NCBI RefSeq assembly: GCF_049671645.1
Contig: NZ_JBATVG010000007.1
Coordinates: forward strand, 152,883 to 216,882
Direction of reading: 5' to 3'
Length of the DNA stretch: 64,000 nt
Origin: Castellaniella sp049671645
GTDB lineage: Bacteria > Pseudomonadota > Gammaproteobacteria > Burkholderiales > Burkholderiaceae_B
The notes under the pieces were generated by a model. That model worked only from the letters and a program-made list of their open reading frames with translations. It was not told the DNA's origin and searched no databases. The number at the start of each line of letters is the position of its first letter. The stretch's first letter is position 1. This document shows positions 1 to 7,908 of this stretch, in pieces. The position numbers were made by a program, and so were the translations under genes.

Positions 1-834
1 GACCTTCTGTCCCGCTCGCATGGCGTGCAGTTGGTTTTCCTTGAAGTTGGCTTCCACCCACAGGCTTTGCAGCGGCACGATGGTCATCAACGGGGTGCCC
101 GCTTGAATGCGTTGCCCCAGTTGGACGGATCGCTGGGCCACCATGCCGCTCACGGGCGCCAGGACACGGGTGCGGACCTGGGCCAGCCAGGCCTGGCGGA
201 CCTGGTCGGCGGCCTGCCGCACGTCGGGATGCGTCGCCACGGTGCTGCCGCGGGTCAATGCCTGGTTGGTCGCCAGCTTGGCTTTGGAGGCGGCCAGGCC
301 GGCTCGGGCCTGGGCCAGGCCGGCCTGGGCGGATTTGACCGCCACCTGGGCGTGCAGCAGCTCTTCGCCGCTGACCCCGCCCGAACCGCGCAAGGCGTTG
401 CGCCGCTGCAGATCGTTCTGGGCCTTGTGCAGCAGGGTTTCGGCCTGTTCGACATTGGCCTGGCCGACGGCGACGTCGGCGGCCAGCGCGTCGTTCTGCA
501 CGAACAGCGTCTGCGTGTGGCGCACGGTCTGGGCCAGGGCGGCCTCGGCCTGGGCCAGGGCGATGTCGGTGTCGCTGTGGTCCAGCGTCACCAGGTGGCT
601 GCCCTGTGCGACCGTTTGGGTCTCGTCGGCGCCGATGGAGACGACGGTGCCGGGAATCTGGGCGCTGACCGACACCAGATTGCCATGCACATAGGCGTCA
701 TCCGTGGATTCATAGTGCGAGGCGAAGATCATCCACCAGATCCCGTACAGCAGGGCGAGCAGGATGAAAATGCCGGTGGCGGCCCACATCAGGCGTTTGC
801 GGGTGGGGCGGGATTGCGTGCTGGTTGCTGTCAT
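1..834 (-). CDS. EmrA/HlyD-family membrane fusion protein (partial, C-terminus beyond left edge)
   Basis: Periplasmic adaptor of a tripartite efflux pump, linking an inner-membrane exporter to the outer membrane channel. The reading frame is open from an ATG at 834 to the window edge, giving 278 residues. It has a short cytoplasmic N-terminus, one membrane anchor at about residues 16-38, a STDDAYVHGN motif typical of EmrA/HlyD adaptors, a lipoyl-like half domain, a long Ala/Gln-rich coiled coil (about 90-190) and a beta-barrel start containing VEANFKENQL. It begins 12 bp after the outer membrane gene and is surely in the same operon. An EmrB-type MFS pump probably follows outside the window, but this cannot be seen. 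Confidence 0.9.
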   Translation of the reverse strand, partial: MTATSTQSRPTRKRLMWAATGIFILLALLYGIWWMIFASHYESTDDAYVHGNLVSVSAQIPGTVVSIGADETQTVAQGSHLVTLDHSDTDIALAQAEAALAQTVRHTQTLFVQNDALAADVAVGQANVEQAETLLHKAQNDLQRRNALRGSGGVSGEELLHAQVAVKSAQAGLAQARAGLAASKAKLATNQALTRGSTVATHPDVRQAADQVRQAWLAQVRTRVLAPVSGMVAQRSVQLGQRIQAGTPLMTIVPLQSLWVEANFKENQLHAMRAGQKV

Positions 835-846
835 GATGCGCTTGAT

Positions 847-2295
847 TTAGTCGATGGGGGTCGAAGACGAATGGGGGGCGGCGGCGTTCGCGTCCGCCGC
901 GGGCGGGGTCTGCGCGTAGCCCCCGCCCAGGGCGGTGGCCAGTTGCACGTCCAGCACGTAGGCGCGGGCATGCAGGTCCGTGGTCTGCACGGTCTGCTTC
1001 AGGGCTTCGCTCTGGGCCAGCAGCACCTGGACGAAATTGCCCAGGCCCGCCTTGTAGCGATCCAGTGCGACGTCGTAGGCGGACGTGATGGCCTTCAGGC
1101 TGGCCTCCTGGTGGCGGATCTGTTCCTGCAGCGACCGGATCGAGGCGCTGGCGTCGGCGACTTCGCGGATGGCGCCCAGGACCGTCTCGTTGTATTGCGC
1201 GATGGCCTCGTCGCGGGCGGCCCGCTGACCGGCCAGTTGGGCGTTCAGGGCGCCGGCGTGGAAGATCGGCAGCGTGATCACCGGCCCGGCGCTGTAGTTC
1301 TCGCTGCTGCTGCGCACCAGTTTGTCCATCCCCAGGGACAGGAAGCCGGCTGCCGCCGACAGGTTCACGTTGGGCAGGAAGTCCGCCTTGGCGGCGGAGA
1401 CTTCGGCCCCGGCGGCCTGCGCCTGCAGGCGGGCGGCCACGATGTCGGCGCGGCGCCCCAGCAGCGCCAGCGGCATATGGGCCGGGACCCCAGCGGGCAG
1501 GGCGTGCTGCGCTTGCGTCGGGAGCGCGGGCAGTTGTTCGGGCGATACCCCCAGCAAGGCCGCCAGCTGATGATGCATCAGTTCGGCATTGTTGCGGGCC
1601 TGGCTCAACTGCACTTGGGCGGACGACACGGCGGAGTCCGCCTGGTCCACGTCGACCTGGATGCCCAGGCCGTTCTTGTACCGGTCGCGCGTGATGTCCA
1701 GGGCTTCCTGCAGCTTGGCGACGATGGCCTGGATGGCGGCGGCCTGGGCCTGGGCGTCCTGCTGCTGGAAATAGCTTTGCGCCACGGCCGACACCAGCAG
1801 CGTGCGGGCCTGCTGGCTGGATGCCTGGGCAGCGGCGGCGCGCTGTCCGGCGGCGGCCGCCAGGGCGCGTTGCTTGCCCCACAAATCCAGGTTGAAGTCC
1901 AGTTGCAGCCCCAGACCCGTGTCGCTCTGGTAGGACCCGCCCAATGGGGGCGGGTAGATGTAGTTTTCGCTCAGGCGTTCGCGGGTCAGGTGATAGTTGG
2001 CGTTGACCTGGGGCCATTGCACGGCGCGGGCGCCGCGGGCGGCGGCCTGCGCGGCGCGCACACGGGCGGCGGCCGCCTGCAGGGACGGGTTGGATTGCAG
2101 CGCCTGATCGATCAGGCGGTTCAGTTGCGGGTCCTGGTAGCGGGCCCACCAGTCGTCCTGAGGCCAGGCGATGTCCTGATCGGCGTTCAGGGCCAGGCGG
2201 TCGCCCGTCAAGGCTTGGACGGCCGGCGTGCCGGGATCCATGGGGGCGCAGGCCGACAGGGCCAGGACCAACAGCAGGGGGATGAAGGGTTTCAT
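847..2295 (-). CDS. NodT/OprM-family outer membrane efflux lipoprotein
   Basis: 482-residue TolC-like outer membrane channel for the efflux operon. A lipoprotein signal with lipobox LSAC puts the lipidated cysteine at residue 16. Two repeated alpha-helical/beta-strand OEP domains follow, with typical text such as NPSLQAAAARVRAAQAA near the start of the first and RYKAGLGNFVQVLLAQ in the second. Length matches the NodT family. It lies downstream of the marR-family gene and 12 bp upstream of the adaptor gene. A near-consensus TATAAT and a palindromic operator-like motif lie about 40-55 bp before the ATG. The substrate cannot be read from the sequence. Confidence 0.93.
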   Translation of the reverse strand: MKPFIPLLLVLALSACAPMDPGTPAVQALTGDRLALNADQDIAWPQDDWWARYQDPQLNRLIDQALQSNPSLQAAAARVRAAQAAARGARAVQWPQVNANYHLTRERLSENYIYPPPLGGSYQSDTGLGLQLDFNLDLWGKQRALAAAAGQRAAAAQASSQQARTLLVSAVAQSYFQQQDAQAQAAAIQAIVAKLQEALDITRDRYKNGLGIQVDVDQADSAVSSAQVQLSQARNNAELMHHQLAALLGVSPEQLPALPTQAQHALPAGVPAHMPLALLGRRADIVAARLQAQAAGAEVSAAKADFLPNVNLSAAAGFLSLGMDKLVRSSSENYSAGPVITLPIFHAGALNAQLAGQRAARDEAIAQYNETVLGAIREVADASASIRSLQEQIRHQEASLKAITSAYDVALDRYKAGLGNFVQVLLAQSEALKQTVQTTDLHARAYVLDVQLATALGGGYAQTPPAADANAAAPHSSSTPID

Positions 2296-2333
2296 GCTGA
2301 CAAGAAGCTGAAAGTAGTTGATGTGGTCTGTAT

Positions 2334-2350
2334 CTGACTAGACAATTATA
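2334..2350 (-). promoter_or_regulatory. Promoter -10 and MarR-type operator of the efflux operon
   Basis: On the minus strand TATAAT (2350-2345) is followed directly by TTGTCTAGTCAG (2345-2334). This 12-mer is nearly palindromic around CTAG, and a close copy lies in front of the marR-family gene. The expected transcription start would fall inside the motif, which suits steric repression. The -35 box is poor. Assignment to the neighbouring MarR protein is inference. Confidence 0.55.
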
Positions 2351-2404
2351 AAGCGAAAGTCCGCCATATTTCGTATTGGGGCGACACGCAACGGTCGGGT
2401 CGGG

Positions 2405-2956
2405 TCAGGGTTCGGGCGGGGTACTACAGGCCTGTTTCAGGACTTGTTCGCCGTTCTGGATCATGCGTTTCAGCAAGGCCAGCAACATGCGGATTTCGTC
2501 TTCGGAAAAGCCCTGCAGGTGCAGATTCAGAGCCTCGGCGATGATGGGCAGGATCTGTTCGGTCAGTGCGTGGCCCGCGTCGGTCAGGGTGATTTTCACG
2601 ACCCGGCGGTCTTCGGCGATGCGGTCGCGGCGGATGAAGCCTTTGGCCTCCAGGCGGTCCAGCGTCCGGGTCATGGCCCCTGTGTCCACATTCATGGCTC
2701 GGGCCATTTCGGCCGGGGTATCGATGTTCTTGTGCTGGACGAGCAGCAACGGGCGCCACTGATTGGCGGTCAGCCCCAGCGGCAGCGTGCGCAGGTCGAT
2801 CACCCGGTGCACCAGGGTGTGCAGATGCCGGATCAGCAGGCCGACGTTGCGATCCGCCGTCAGGTCACCGGGGCTGTCGCTATAAAAACAGCACAATGGG
2901 CCGGCGGCCGAGGCGGAATCCGGGCGCTGCGGAGAGGAGTGATTGGGGGCTTGCAT
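2405..2956 (-). CDS. MarR-family transcriptional regulator of the efflux operon
   Basis: 183-residue winged-helix repressor. The central part has the MarR layout: a helix with LGLTANQWRPLLLV, recognition region TPAEMARAMNVDTGAMTRTLDRLEAKGFI and wing RRDRIAEDRRVVKITLT. I chose the ATG at 2956 because the upstream in-frame codons (to 2992) would run through the promoter and operator. It is followed by the outer membrane lipoprotein and adaptor genes on the same strand and diverges from an EamA transporter. The arrangement resembles EmrR/MprA-type control of EmrAB pumps, so a phenolic or drug-like ligand is plausible but not shown. Confidence 0.9.
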   Translation of the reverse strand: MQAPNHSSPQRPDSASAAGPLCCFYSDSPGDLTADRNVGLLIRHLHTLVHRVIDLRTLPLGLTANQWRPLLLVQHKNIDTPAEMARAMNVDTGAMTRTLDRLEAKGFIRRDRIAEDRRVVKITLTDAGHALTEQILPIIAEALNLHLQGFSEDEIRMLLALLKRMIQNGEQVLKQACSTPPEP

Positions 2957-2962
2957 GTTAAA

Positions 2963-2992
2963 ATTGTACCCCATCAATATCTGACTAGGCAA
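2963..2992 (-). promoter_or_regulatory. marR promoter with overlapping operator
   Basis: On the minus strand TTGCCT (2992-2987) and TACAAT (2968-2963) are separated by 18 bp and could be the -35 and -10 boxes. The motif TTGCCTAGTCAG (2992-2981) covers the -35 box and matches 11 of 12 bases of the copy at 2345-2334. It also sits only 6 bp before the ATG of the divergent EamA gene. One repressor site could therefore control both directions. Confidence 0.55.
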
Positions 2993-2998
2993 CTAATT

Positions 2999-3955
2999 AT
3001 GCCGGACATTTCACGCCGTCTGTTCTGGACCGGGTTCGTGTTGGCGGGGCTGGGGGCGGTCCTCTTTTCCGCCAAGGCGATCGTGGCCAAGCTGCTGTAT
3101 CTGCATGGCGTGGATGCGCTGGATGTGATCGGCTTTCGGATGTTGCTGGCTTTGCCGTTCTTTGCCGTCGTGGCCCTGTACCAGGCCCGCCGGGCCCGGC
3201 AGGGGCTGATCCCCCGTCTGGGCTGGCGCGACGGCATCCGCATCTTCATTCTGGGCTTCATCGGTTACTACCTGTCCAGCTTCCTGGATTTTCTGGGCTT
3301 GCAGTACATTTCGGCCGGGCTGGAACGCTTGATCCTGTTCCTGGCGCCGACCTTCGTGCTGCTGATCTCGGCCTGGTTTCTGGGCAAGACCATTTCTTCG
3401 CGCCAGTGGCTGGCCATGGCACTGGCCTACGCCGGGGTCGCCCTGGTGTTCTGGGATGACCTGTCCGTCGCGGGCGACAACGTCATTCTGGGGTCGGCCT
3501 GCGTGCTGGGAGCGGCTTTTTCCTATGCCATGTATCTGATCGGCTCGGGGGAATTGATCGAGCGGGTTACGGCCACGCGCCTGGTGGCTTATGCCATGAC
3601 GGTTTCCGCCGGGGTGACGATGGCGCACTTTTTTCTGGTCAAGGGCCTGGCGGGCCTGGACCAGACATGGCCCGTCTATGGTCTGTCCCTGATCCACGCG
3701 ACGGTCAATACGGTCATCCCGACCTTCATGATCATGTGGTCGGTGGCCCGGATCGGCGCGCCGTTGACGGCGCAATTGGGCTTGTTGGGGCCGGTGTCCA
3801 TCCTGTTCCTGGCCTGGGCGTTCCTGGGCGAGCCCATCACCGTGCTGCAGGTGGTCGGCACGGTCCTGGTCGCCGCGGCCGCAGTCGTACTGGGCCGCCG
3901 GTCCCGTGAGCAGCCGGCGGGCGTGCCGCATCAGGTCAGGCCGGACCAGGCCTGA
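2999..3955 (+). CDS. EamA/DMT-family transporter
   Basis: 318-residue inner membrane protein with about ten transmembrane helices arranged as two EamA repeats of five, typical of drug/metabolite exporters. The second repeat starts near residue 165 (NVILGSACVLGAAFSYAMYLIGSGE). The start at 2999 was chosen because the protein begins MPDISRRLFWTGFVLAG, directly ahead of the first membrane segment; longer in-frame extensions upstream run across the marR gene and are not real. No clear ribosome binding site is visible, and the leader would be very short because the operator lies just before the ATG. The substrate is unknown. Confidence 0.88.
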   Translation: MPDISRRLFWTGFVLAGLGAVLFSAKAIVAKLLYLHGVDALDVIGFRMLLALPFFAVVALYQARRARQGLIPRLGWRDGIRIFILGFIGYYLSSFLDFLGLQYISAGLERLILFLAPTFVLLISAWFLGKTISSRQWLAMALAYAGVALVFWDDLSVAGDNVILGSACVLGAAFSYAMYLIGSGELIERVTATRLVAYAMTVSAGVTMAHFFLVKGLAGLDQTWPVYGLSLIHATVNTVIPTFMIMWSVARIGAPLTAQLGLLGPVSILFLAWAFLGEPITVLQVVGTVLVAAAAVVLGRRSREQPAGVPHQVRPDQA

Positions 3956-3973
3956 CGCCGCCCGGCCTGCGGC

Positions 3974-5167
3974 TCAGGGCTTGCTGGCCATGCTTTCCTC
4001 GATTTCATCGCGGTGCACGTCGTGCGTGACGAAGCCCGCGGTGTTGTCCGGCATGGCCAGATAGCGCGGATGCGCCAGCGTGTTGCGGATGTCCTGCAGG
4101 CCTGTGGCCCAGTGTTCCCGCATGGTGGCCGGACCGAACTGGAAATCCCGGAAATGCTGTTCGTAGGGTTTGTCGCGGTAGATCAGGTGGATGATGTTGC
4201 TGCGGGCGCCGCTGGCCAGCTCGGCGGCCTGCAGGCAGGCCGGGTCCTGGTCCCGCAGCGTCTCGGGCACCTGGTCCAGCACTTGGCGCAGCAGCCGCTG
4301 CATCTTGCGGTGCGCCCGCATTTCCTCGGTCATCATCCGCGTCCGGCTGGAATAGCGGATGTCCTGGATGCGGTCGCTGACTTCATTCATGCTGCGCGGC
4401 ACCGGGCCGCGCGCCGACCATAGGTCCACCTGGAAGACCAGGGTATCGCGTTCGGGGCGCTGCTGCAGCACTTTCGTCAGCGGCGTATTGGACACCAGGC
4501 CCCCGTCCCAGTAGTACTCCCCGTCGATCTCGATGGCGGGAAAGGCGGGGGGCAGAGCGCCCGAGGCCATGAAATGTTCCGCCTGCAGGCGGGTCTTGCG
4601 ATTGTCGAAATAGGTGAAGTTGCCCGTGCGCACGTTCACCGCCCCGACCGACACATGCAGGCCGCCGTCGTTGATGCGGTCGAAATCGCACAGGGATTCC
4701 AGGGTGTCCTTCAGGGGCCGGGTGTCGTAGTGGCCCACGCAACCCGGGTCCAGGCTGGCGGACAGGGCGGCGGGCGGGAAGCGCGGGTGGAAGAAACCCT
4801 TTTGCCCCACCATCAGGGCGCTGCCGGCATGCAGGGCCCCCAGGAATTGACGGGCCAGGTCGTTCACCTGGAACAGGCTTTGCTCCATCAGCGCGTTGGC
4901 CCCCGGGCCGACGTAGGGCTGGCAGATGGTGTCCCAGAATTCCTGCAGGCGTTCGACGCGCTTCTCGAGGGGATTGCCGGCAATGATGGCGACGTTCAGC
5001 GCACCGATGGAAATGCCCGCCAGATCGGTCAGCCGGATGTCGGCCTCGTTCAGGCCTTCATAGACCCCGGCCTGGTAGGCCCCCAGGGCGCCGCCGCCTT
5101 GCAGCACCAGCGCGCGGATGTCGTAGGCCTCGTGGGCTGCGGGGGTGCGGGATTCAGTCTTGGGCAT
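3974..5167 (-). CDS. Patatin-like phospholipase family protein
   Basis: 397-residue predicted lipid acyl hydrolase. The glycine-rich oxyanion loop GGGALGAYQAG lies at residues 24-34, the nucleophile serine in GISIG at residue 53 and the second dyad member in DGG at residue 221, so the Ser-Asp dyad is complete. The last 120 residues resemble the C-terminal domain found in this bacterial patatin subgroup (DUF3734). There is no signal peptide or membrane helix, so it probably acts in the cytoplasm or at the membrane surface. Its start overlaps the end of the upstream LysR gene by 14 bp, pointing to co-transcription. The substrate is unknown. Confidence 0.9.
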   Translation of the reverse strand: MPKTESRTPAAHEAYDIRALVLQGGGALGAYQAGVYEGLNEADIRLTDLAGISIGALNVAIIAGNPLEKRVERLQEFWDTICQPYVGPGANALMEQSLFQVNDLARQFLGALHAGSALMVGQKGFFHPRFPPAALSASLDPGCVGHYDTRPLKDTLESLCDFDRINDGGLHVSVGAVNVRTGNFTYFDNRKTRLQAEHFMASGALPPAFPAIEIDGEYYWDGGLVSNTPLTKVLQQRPERDTLVFQVDLWSARGPVPRSMNEVSDRIQDIRYSSRTRMMTEEMRAHRKMQRLLRQVLDQVPETLRDQDPACLQAAELASGARSNIIHLIYRDKPYEQHFRDFQFGPATMREHWATGLQDIRNTLAHPRYLAMPDNTAGFVTHDVHRDEIEESMASKP

Positions 5168-6053
5168 GGGTATCGACCTCCAGGGAATGCAGGAATGCTT
5201 CGATCAGCGTACCGCGATAGCGGCTGCGGTGCAGTACCAGCGACAGGCGCCGGTCCAGGTTCAGGAAGGGTGTGCGCAGCACCCTGAGCCGACCGGTGGC
5301 GACGGCGTCCAGCGTGGCCGCATAGGGCAGGCAGGCAATTCCCAGACCGGCGATGACCGCCTGTTTGATGGCTTCGATCTGACCCAGTTCCAGCAGGATG
5401 CGGCCGGGCGGCAGGGCGGTCAGGGCCTGTTCGGTCAGGCTGCGGGTGGCGGATCCGCGTTCACGCAGAATCCAGTGGGCGCCCGCGAAGTCCTGGGCTT
5501 TCAAGCGTGGGCGCTGCGCCAGCGGGTGCGATGGCGCAGCGCAGACGACCAGCGCATCGCTGCGCCAGGTCAGGGTTTCCAGCCGCGCGTGGTGGACCGG
5601 GCCTTCGACGCAGGCGATGTCGATGGCATGGTCCAGCAGCATGCTGATGACCTCCCGCGTATTGTCCACCGTGAGATGCAGCGCAATCATGGGATGTTGG
5701 GCCACGATGGGGCCCAGAAGTTCCCCCACCAGGTAATTGCCCACCGTGTTGCTGGCGCCGATGCGCAAAGCGCCGCTCAGGGCGTCCCGGGTGCCGGGGT
5801 GGCGGCGCTGCATGTCCTGCAGGCGCTCCAGGATCTCCCGGGCCTGGGGCAGTTGTTCGGCGCCCTGCGCGTTCAGGCGCAGCCGGCCGCGTTCGCGGTC
5901 GAACAGGGTGCTGCCCAGCTGCCGTTCCAGTTCCGCCAGGGCCATGCTGATGGCCGGCTGCGTCAGATGGAGCTGTTCGGCTGCCCGGCGCACGCTGCCG
6001 GTAGTGGCGACGGCGTCGAAAACTTCCAGTTGGCGGATGCTCAGGCCGATCAT
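5154..6053 (-). CDS. LysR-family regulator (YeiE/CysB-like)
   Basis: 299-residue LysR-type regulator. The N-terminal helix-turn-helix reads SIRQLEVFDAVATTGSVRRA and then AAEQLHLTQPAISMALAELE, followed by a periplasmic-binding-like effector domain from about residue 90. The ATG at 6053 gives the standard LysR N-terminus; an upstream in-frame start at 6086 adds residues without family support. The gene diverges from a YeiH-family membrane protein, the same arrangement as yeiE-yeiH in enterobacteria, and overlaps the patatin gene downstream. The inverted repeats at 6107-6138 are its most likely operator. The effector is unknown; sulfite or sulfur compounds are suggested only by the yeiE comparison. 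Confidence 0.9.
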   Translation of the reverse strand: MIGLSIRQLEVFDAVATTGSVRRAAEQLHLTQPAISMALAELERQLGSTLFDRERGRLRLNAQGAEQLPQAREILERLQDMQRRHPGTRDALSGALRIGASNTVGNYLVGELLGPIVAQHPMIALHLTVDNTREVISMLLDHAIDIACVEGPVHHARLETLTWRSDALVVCAAPSHPLAQRPRLKAQDFAGAHWILRERGSATRSLTEQALTALPPGRILLELGQIEAIKQAVIAGLGIACLPYAATLDAVATGRLRVLRTPFLNLDRRLSLVLHRSRYRGTLIEAFLHSLEVDTHAQD

Positions 6054-6106
6054 GAGGATGAATCCCGGTGTCTGCGGACACCGCACATTGTAGGCGGCGA
6101 TTGGCT

Positions 6107-6138
6107 ATGACATCAATTTTTTTGATGAGGCAAGTCAT
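6107..6138. promoter_or_regulatory. Nested inverted repeat, likely LysR operator
   Basis: CATCAATTTTTTTGATG (6111-6127) is a perfect 6-bp inverted repeat around a T tract. It is enclosed by ATGAC (6107-6111) and GTCAT (6134-6138), also inverted. The site lies in the 126-bp gap between the LysR gene and the divergent YeiH gene, where LysR proteins normally bind. Binding is inferred. Confidence 0.5.
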
Positions 6139-6179
6139 CATTACTGAATTTATTGATTGATTGGGTTTCCCTAGAATGC

Positions 6180-7277
6180 ATGCAACCTTTCCCTTTCGCG
6201 GATGCATTCATGCTGCCGATCTCTGCCGTTCCCCATCCCCTTCCCTCCGCCAAACGAGCGGCCGCCGCAGTCCCCGCGGACGGACGGCCGCGCGCGCCGT
6301 CGCGCTGGTATGGCATCGCCCTGGCGGGTGGGCTGGCCGTGGTGGCCTGGCAGCTGGGGCGCTGGTTTCCCTTGATCGGCGGGCCGGTCATGGGGATTCT
6401 GCTGGGCATGCTGTGGCGTAATACTGTGGGGGTGTCTCCGGTCTTCGTGCCCGGCATCGGCTACAGCAGCCGCCAGGTGCTGAAGTGGTCGATCATCGGC
6501 CTGGGTTTCGGCCTCAGTCTGGGGCAGGTCGTGCAGACCGGGGCCTCGTCCCTGGCGGTGACGCTGGTGACGCTGACCACGGCTTTCGTCGCGGCCTGGC
6601 TGCTGGGGCGCTGGTTGGGGCTGACCGGCCATCTGCGCACCCTGATCGGGGTCGGGACCGCCATCTGCGGGGGGTCCGCCATTGCGGCCGTGGCCCCCAT
6701 CATCAAGCCGGATGACCACGATACCGCCTTGGCGATTTCCACCATCTTCCTGTTCAACGTCGTGGCGGTGCTGGTGTTCCCGCCCCTGGGCCACTGGATG
6801 GGCTTGAGCGATGCGGGCTTTGGCTTGTGGGCGGGCACCGCCATCAACGACACGTCATCCGTGGTCGCGGCCGGCTACAGCTACAGCACGGCGGCGGGCG
6901 ACATCGCCACCATCGTCAAGCTGACCCGGGCGACCCTGATCATCCCGATCTGCATCGGCCTGGCCTTGTGGACGGCGTGGCGCGCGCGTCAGGCGGAAAC
7001 CCGTGTGTCCCTGGCGCAGATCTTCCCCTGGTTCATTCTGTGGTTCCTGGCGGCCTCGGGCATCCGGTCCCTGGGGCTGATCCCCGAGTCCCTGCTGTCC
7101 TTCCTGCACCTGGGATCGCAGTTCCTGATCATCATGGCCCTGACGGCCATCGGGCTGTCGTCCGACCTGCGCCGCATGGCGGTGGCGGGCGCGCGGCCGC
7201 TGCTGCTGGGCCTGGGGGTCTGGATGGCGGTGTCGCTCAGCAGCCTGGCCGTGCAGTGGGGCATGAGCAGCCTCTGA
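6180..7277 (+). CDS. YeiH/UPF0324 family membrane protein (putative sulfate exporter family)
   Basis: 365-residue inner membrane protein with about ten hydrophobic segments. Signature stretches of the family are GIGYSSRQVLKWSIIGLGFG, GVGTAICGGSAIAAVAPIIK and AINDTSSVVAAGYSYS. The first ATG is at 6180; another at 6210 (MLPISAV) has an equally weak ribosome binding site, so the start is uncertain by ten residues. The divergent LysR gene is its probable regulator. The family is annotated as putative sulfate exporters, but I know of no firm transport assay for this protein. A GC-rich hairpin without a T tract follows at 7287-7307. Confidence 0.88.
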   Translation: MQPFPFADAFMLPISAVPHPLPSAKRAAAAVPADGRPRAPSRWYGIALAGGLAVVAWQLGRWFPLIGGPVMGILLGMLWRNTVGVSPVFVPGIGYSSRQVLKWSIIGLGFGLSLGQVVQTGASSLAVTLVTLTTAFVAAWLLGRWLGLTGHLRTLIGVGTAICGGSAIAAVAPIIKPDDHDTALAISTIFLFNVVAVLVFPPLGHWMGLSDAGFGLWAGTAINDTSSVVAAGYSYSTAAGDIATIVKLTRATLIIPICIGLALWTAWRARQAETRVSLAQIFPWFILWFLAASGIRSLGLIPESLLSFLHLGSQFLIIMALTAIGLSSDLRRMAVAGARPLLLGLGVWMAVSLSSLAVQWGMSSL

Positions 7278-7286
7278 GGCAGGCCC

Positions 7287-7307
7287 CGGCCGCCGTTGCG
7301 GCGGCCG
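7287..7307. repeat. GC-rich hairpin between convergent genes
   Basis: CGGCCGCC-GTTGC-GGCGGCCG forms a perfect 8-bp stem between the convergent yeiH-like and sirB-like genes. No T run follows on either strand. It may act as an imperfect bidirectional transcription barrier, but a canonical terminator is not shown. Confidence 0.4.
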
Positions 7308-7345
7308 ACGCGCCGAGGTGAAATCCGGGGGCTGTCCCGGTCAGC

Positions 7346-7732
7346 CTACAGCATCGAAAACCAGGATCCCGAATCCTTCGTGATGGCCACGCCCACGATG
7401 TAGGCAAAGATGGCGACGGCGATCAGTGCCGCCGTCACGCGCCCCCGGGTGGTGCGTCCGCGTTTGATGGCGATGGTGCCTACCCCGATGTAGGCGATCA
7501 ACAGCACGATCTTGGTCAGGATCCAGGGCTGGTTGGGGCCGATCATCGCTGCCAGGATCACCCCGCAGACCAGCAGCACGGTATCGACCACGTGCGGCAG
7601 GATGCGCACCAGCCGGCGCTGCAGCAGGGCGGAACCCGTGACCGACCAGTAGGCGCGGATCACGAACAGGATGATGCTCAGGCCCACGGCCGTCATGTGC
7701 AGATGCTTGATGGGGAAATAGTAGTCGGTCAT
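7346..7732 (-). CDS. SirB-family (SirB2) small membrane protein
   Basis: 128-residue protein with four predicted membrane helices, starting MTDYYFPIKHLHMTAVGLSI, which is the typical SirB2 opening. The family is named after a Salmonella invasion-gene regulator, but its molecular role is not established, and in most bacteria it is simply a small integral membrane protein. It stands alone on the minus strand, downstream of the ABC exporter gene with a 176-bp gap that shows no other gene. I do not assign a function beyond the family. Confidence 0.8.
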   Translation of the reverse strand: MTDYYFPIKHLHMTAVGLSIILFVIRAYWSVTGSALLQRRLVRILPHVVDTVLLVCGVILAAMIGPNQPWILTKIVLLIAYIGVGTIAIKRGRTTRGRVTAALIAVAIFAYIVGVAITKDSGSWFSML

Positions 7733-7908
7733 GTGCGTGGGGGATGAATCGGTTGGCGGAAACGGGCGGCGGCTTCGCGCCCGGGCGGGTCTGGCGGCCC
7801 CAGTGTAGTCGAGCCGCCGCGTCCGCGGGCTGCGGACGGCCCACGGACTTGATGCGCCTCATGTTTTTGGCGAAGCGCCAGGCGCAGCGGGCGCGGCCGC
7901 AGGCCGGA

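Noticed and set aside
25..2337. 770-residue plus-strand reading frame across the efflux genes
   Set aside because: It is antisense to two well-recognised efflux genes, has no homology-like text and arises from GC-rich codon bias.
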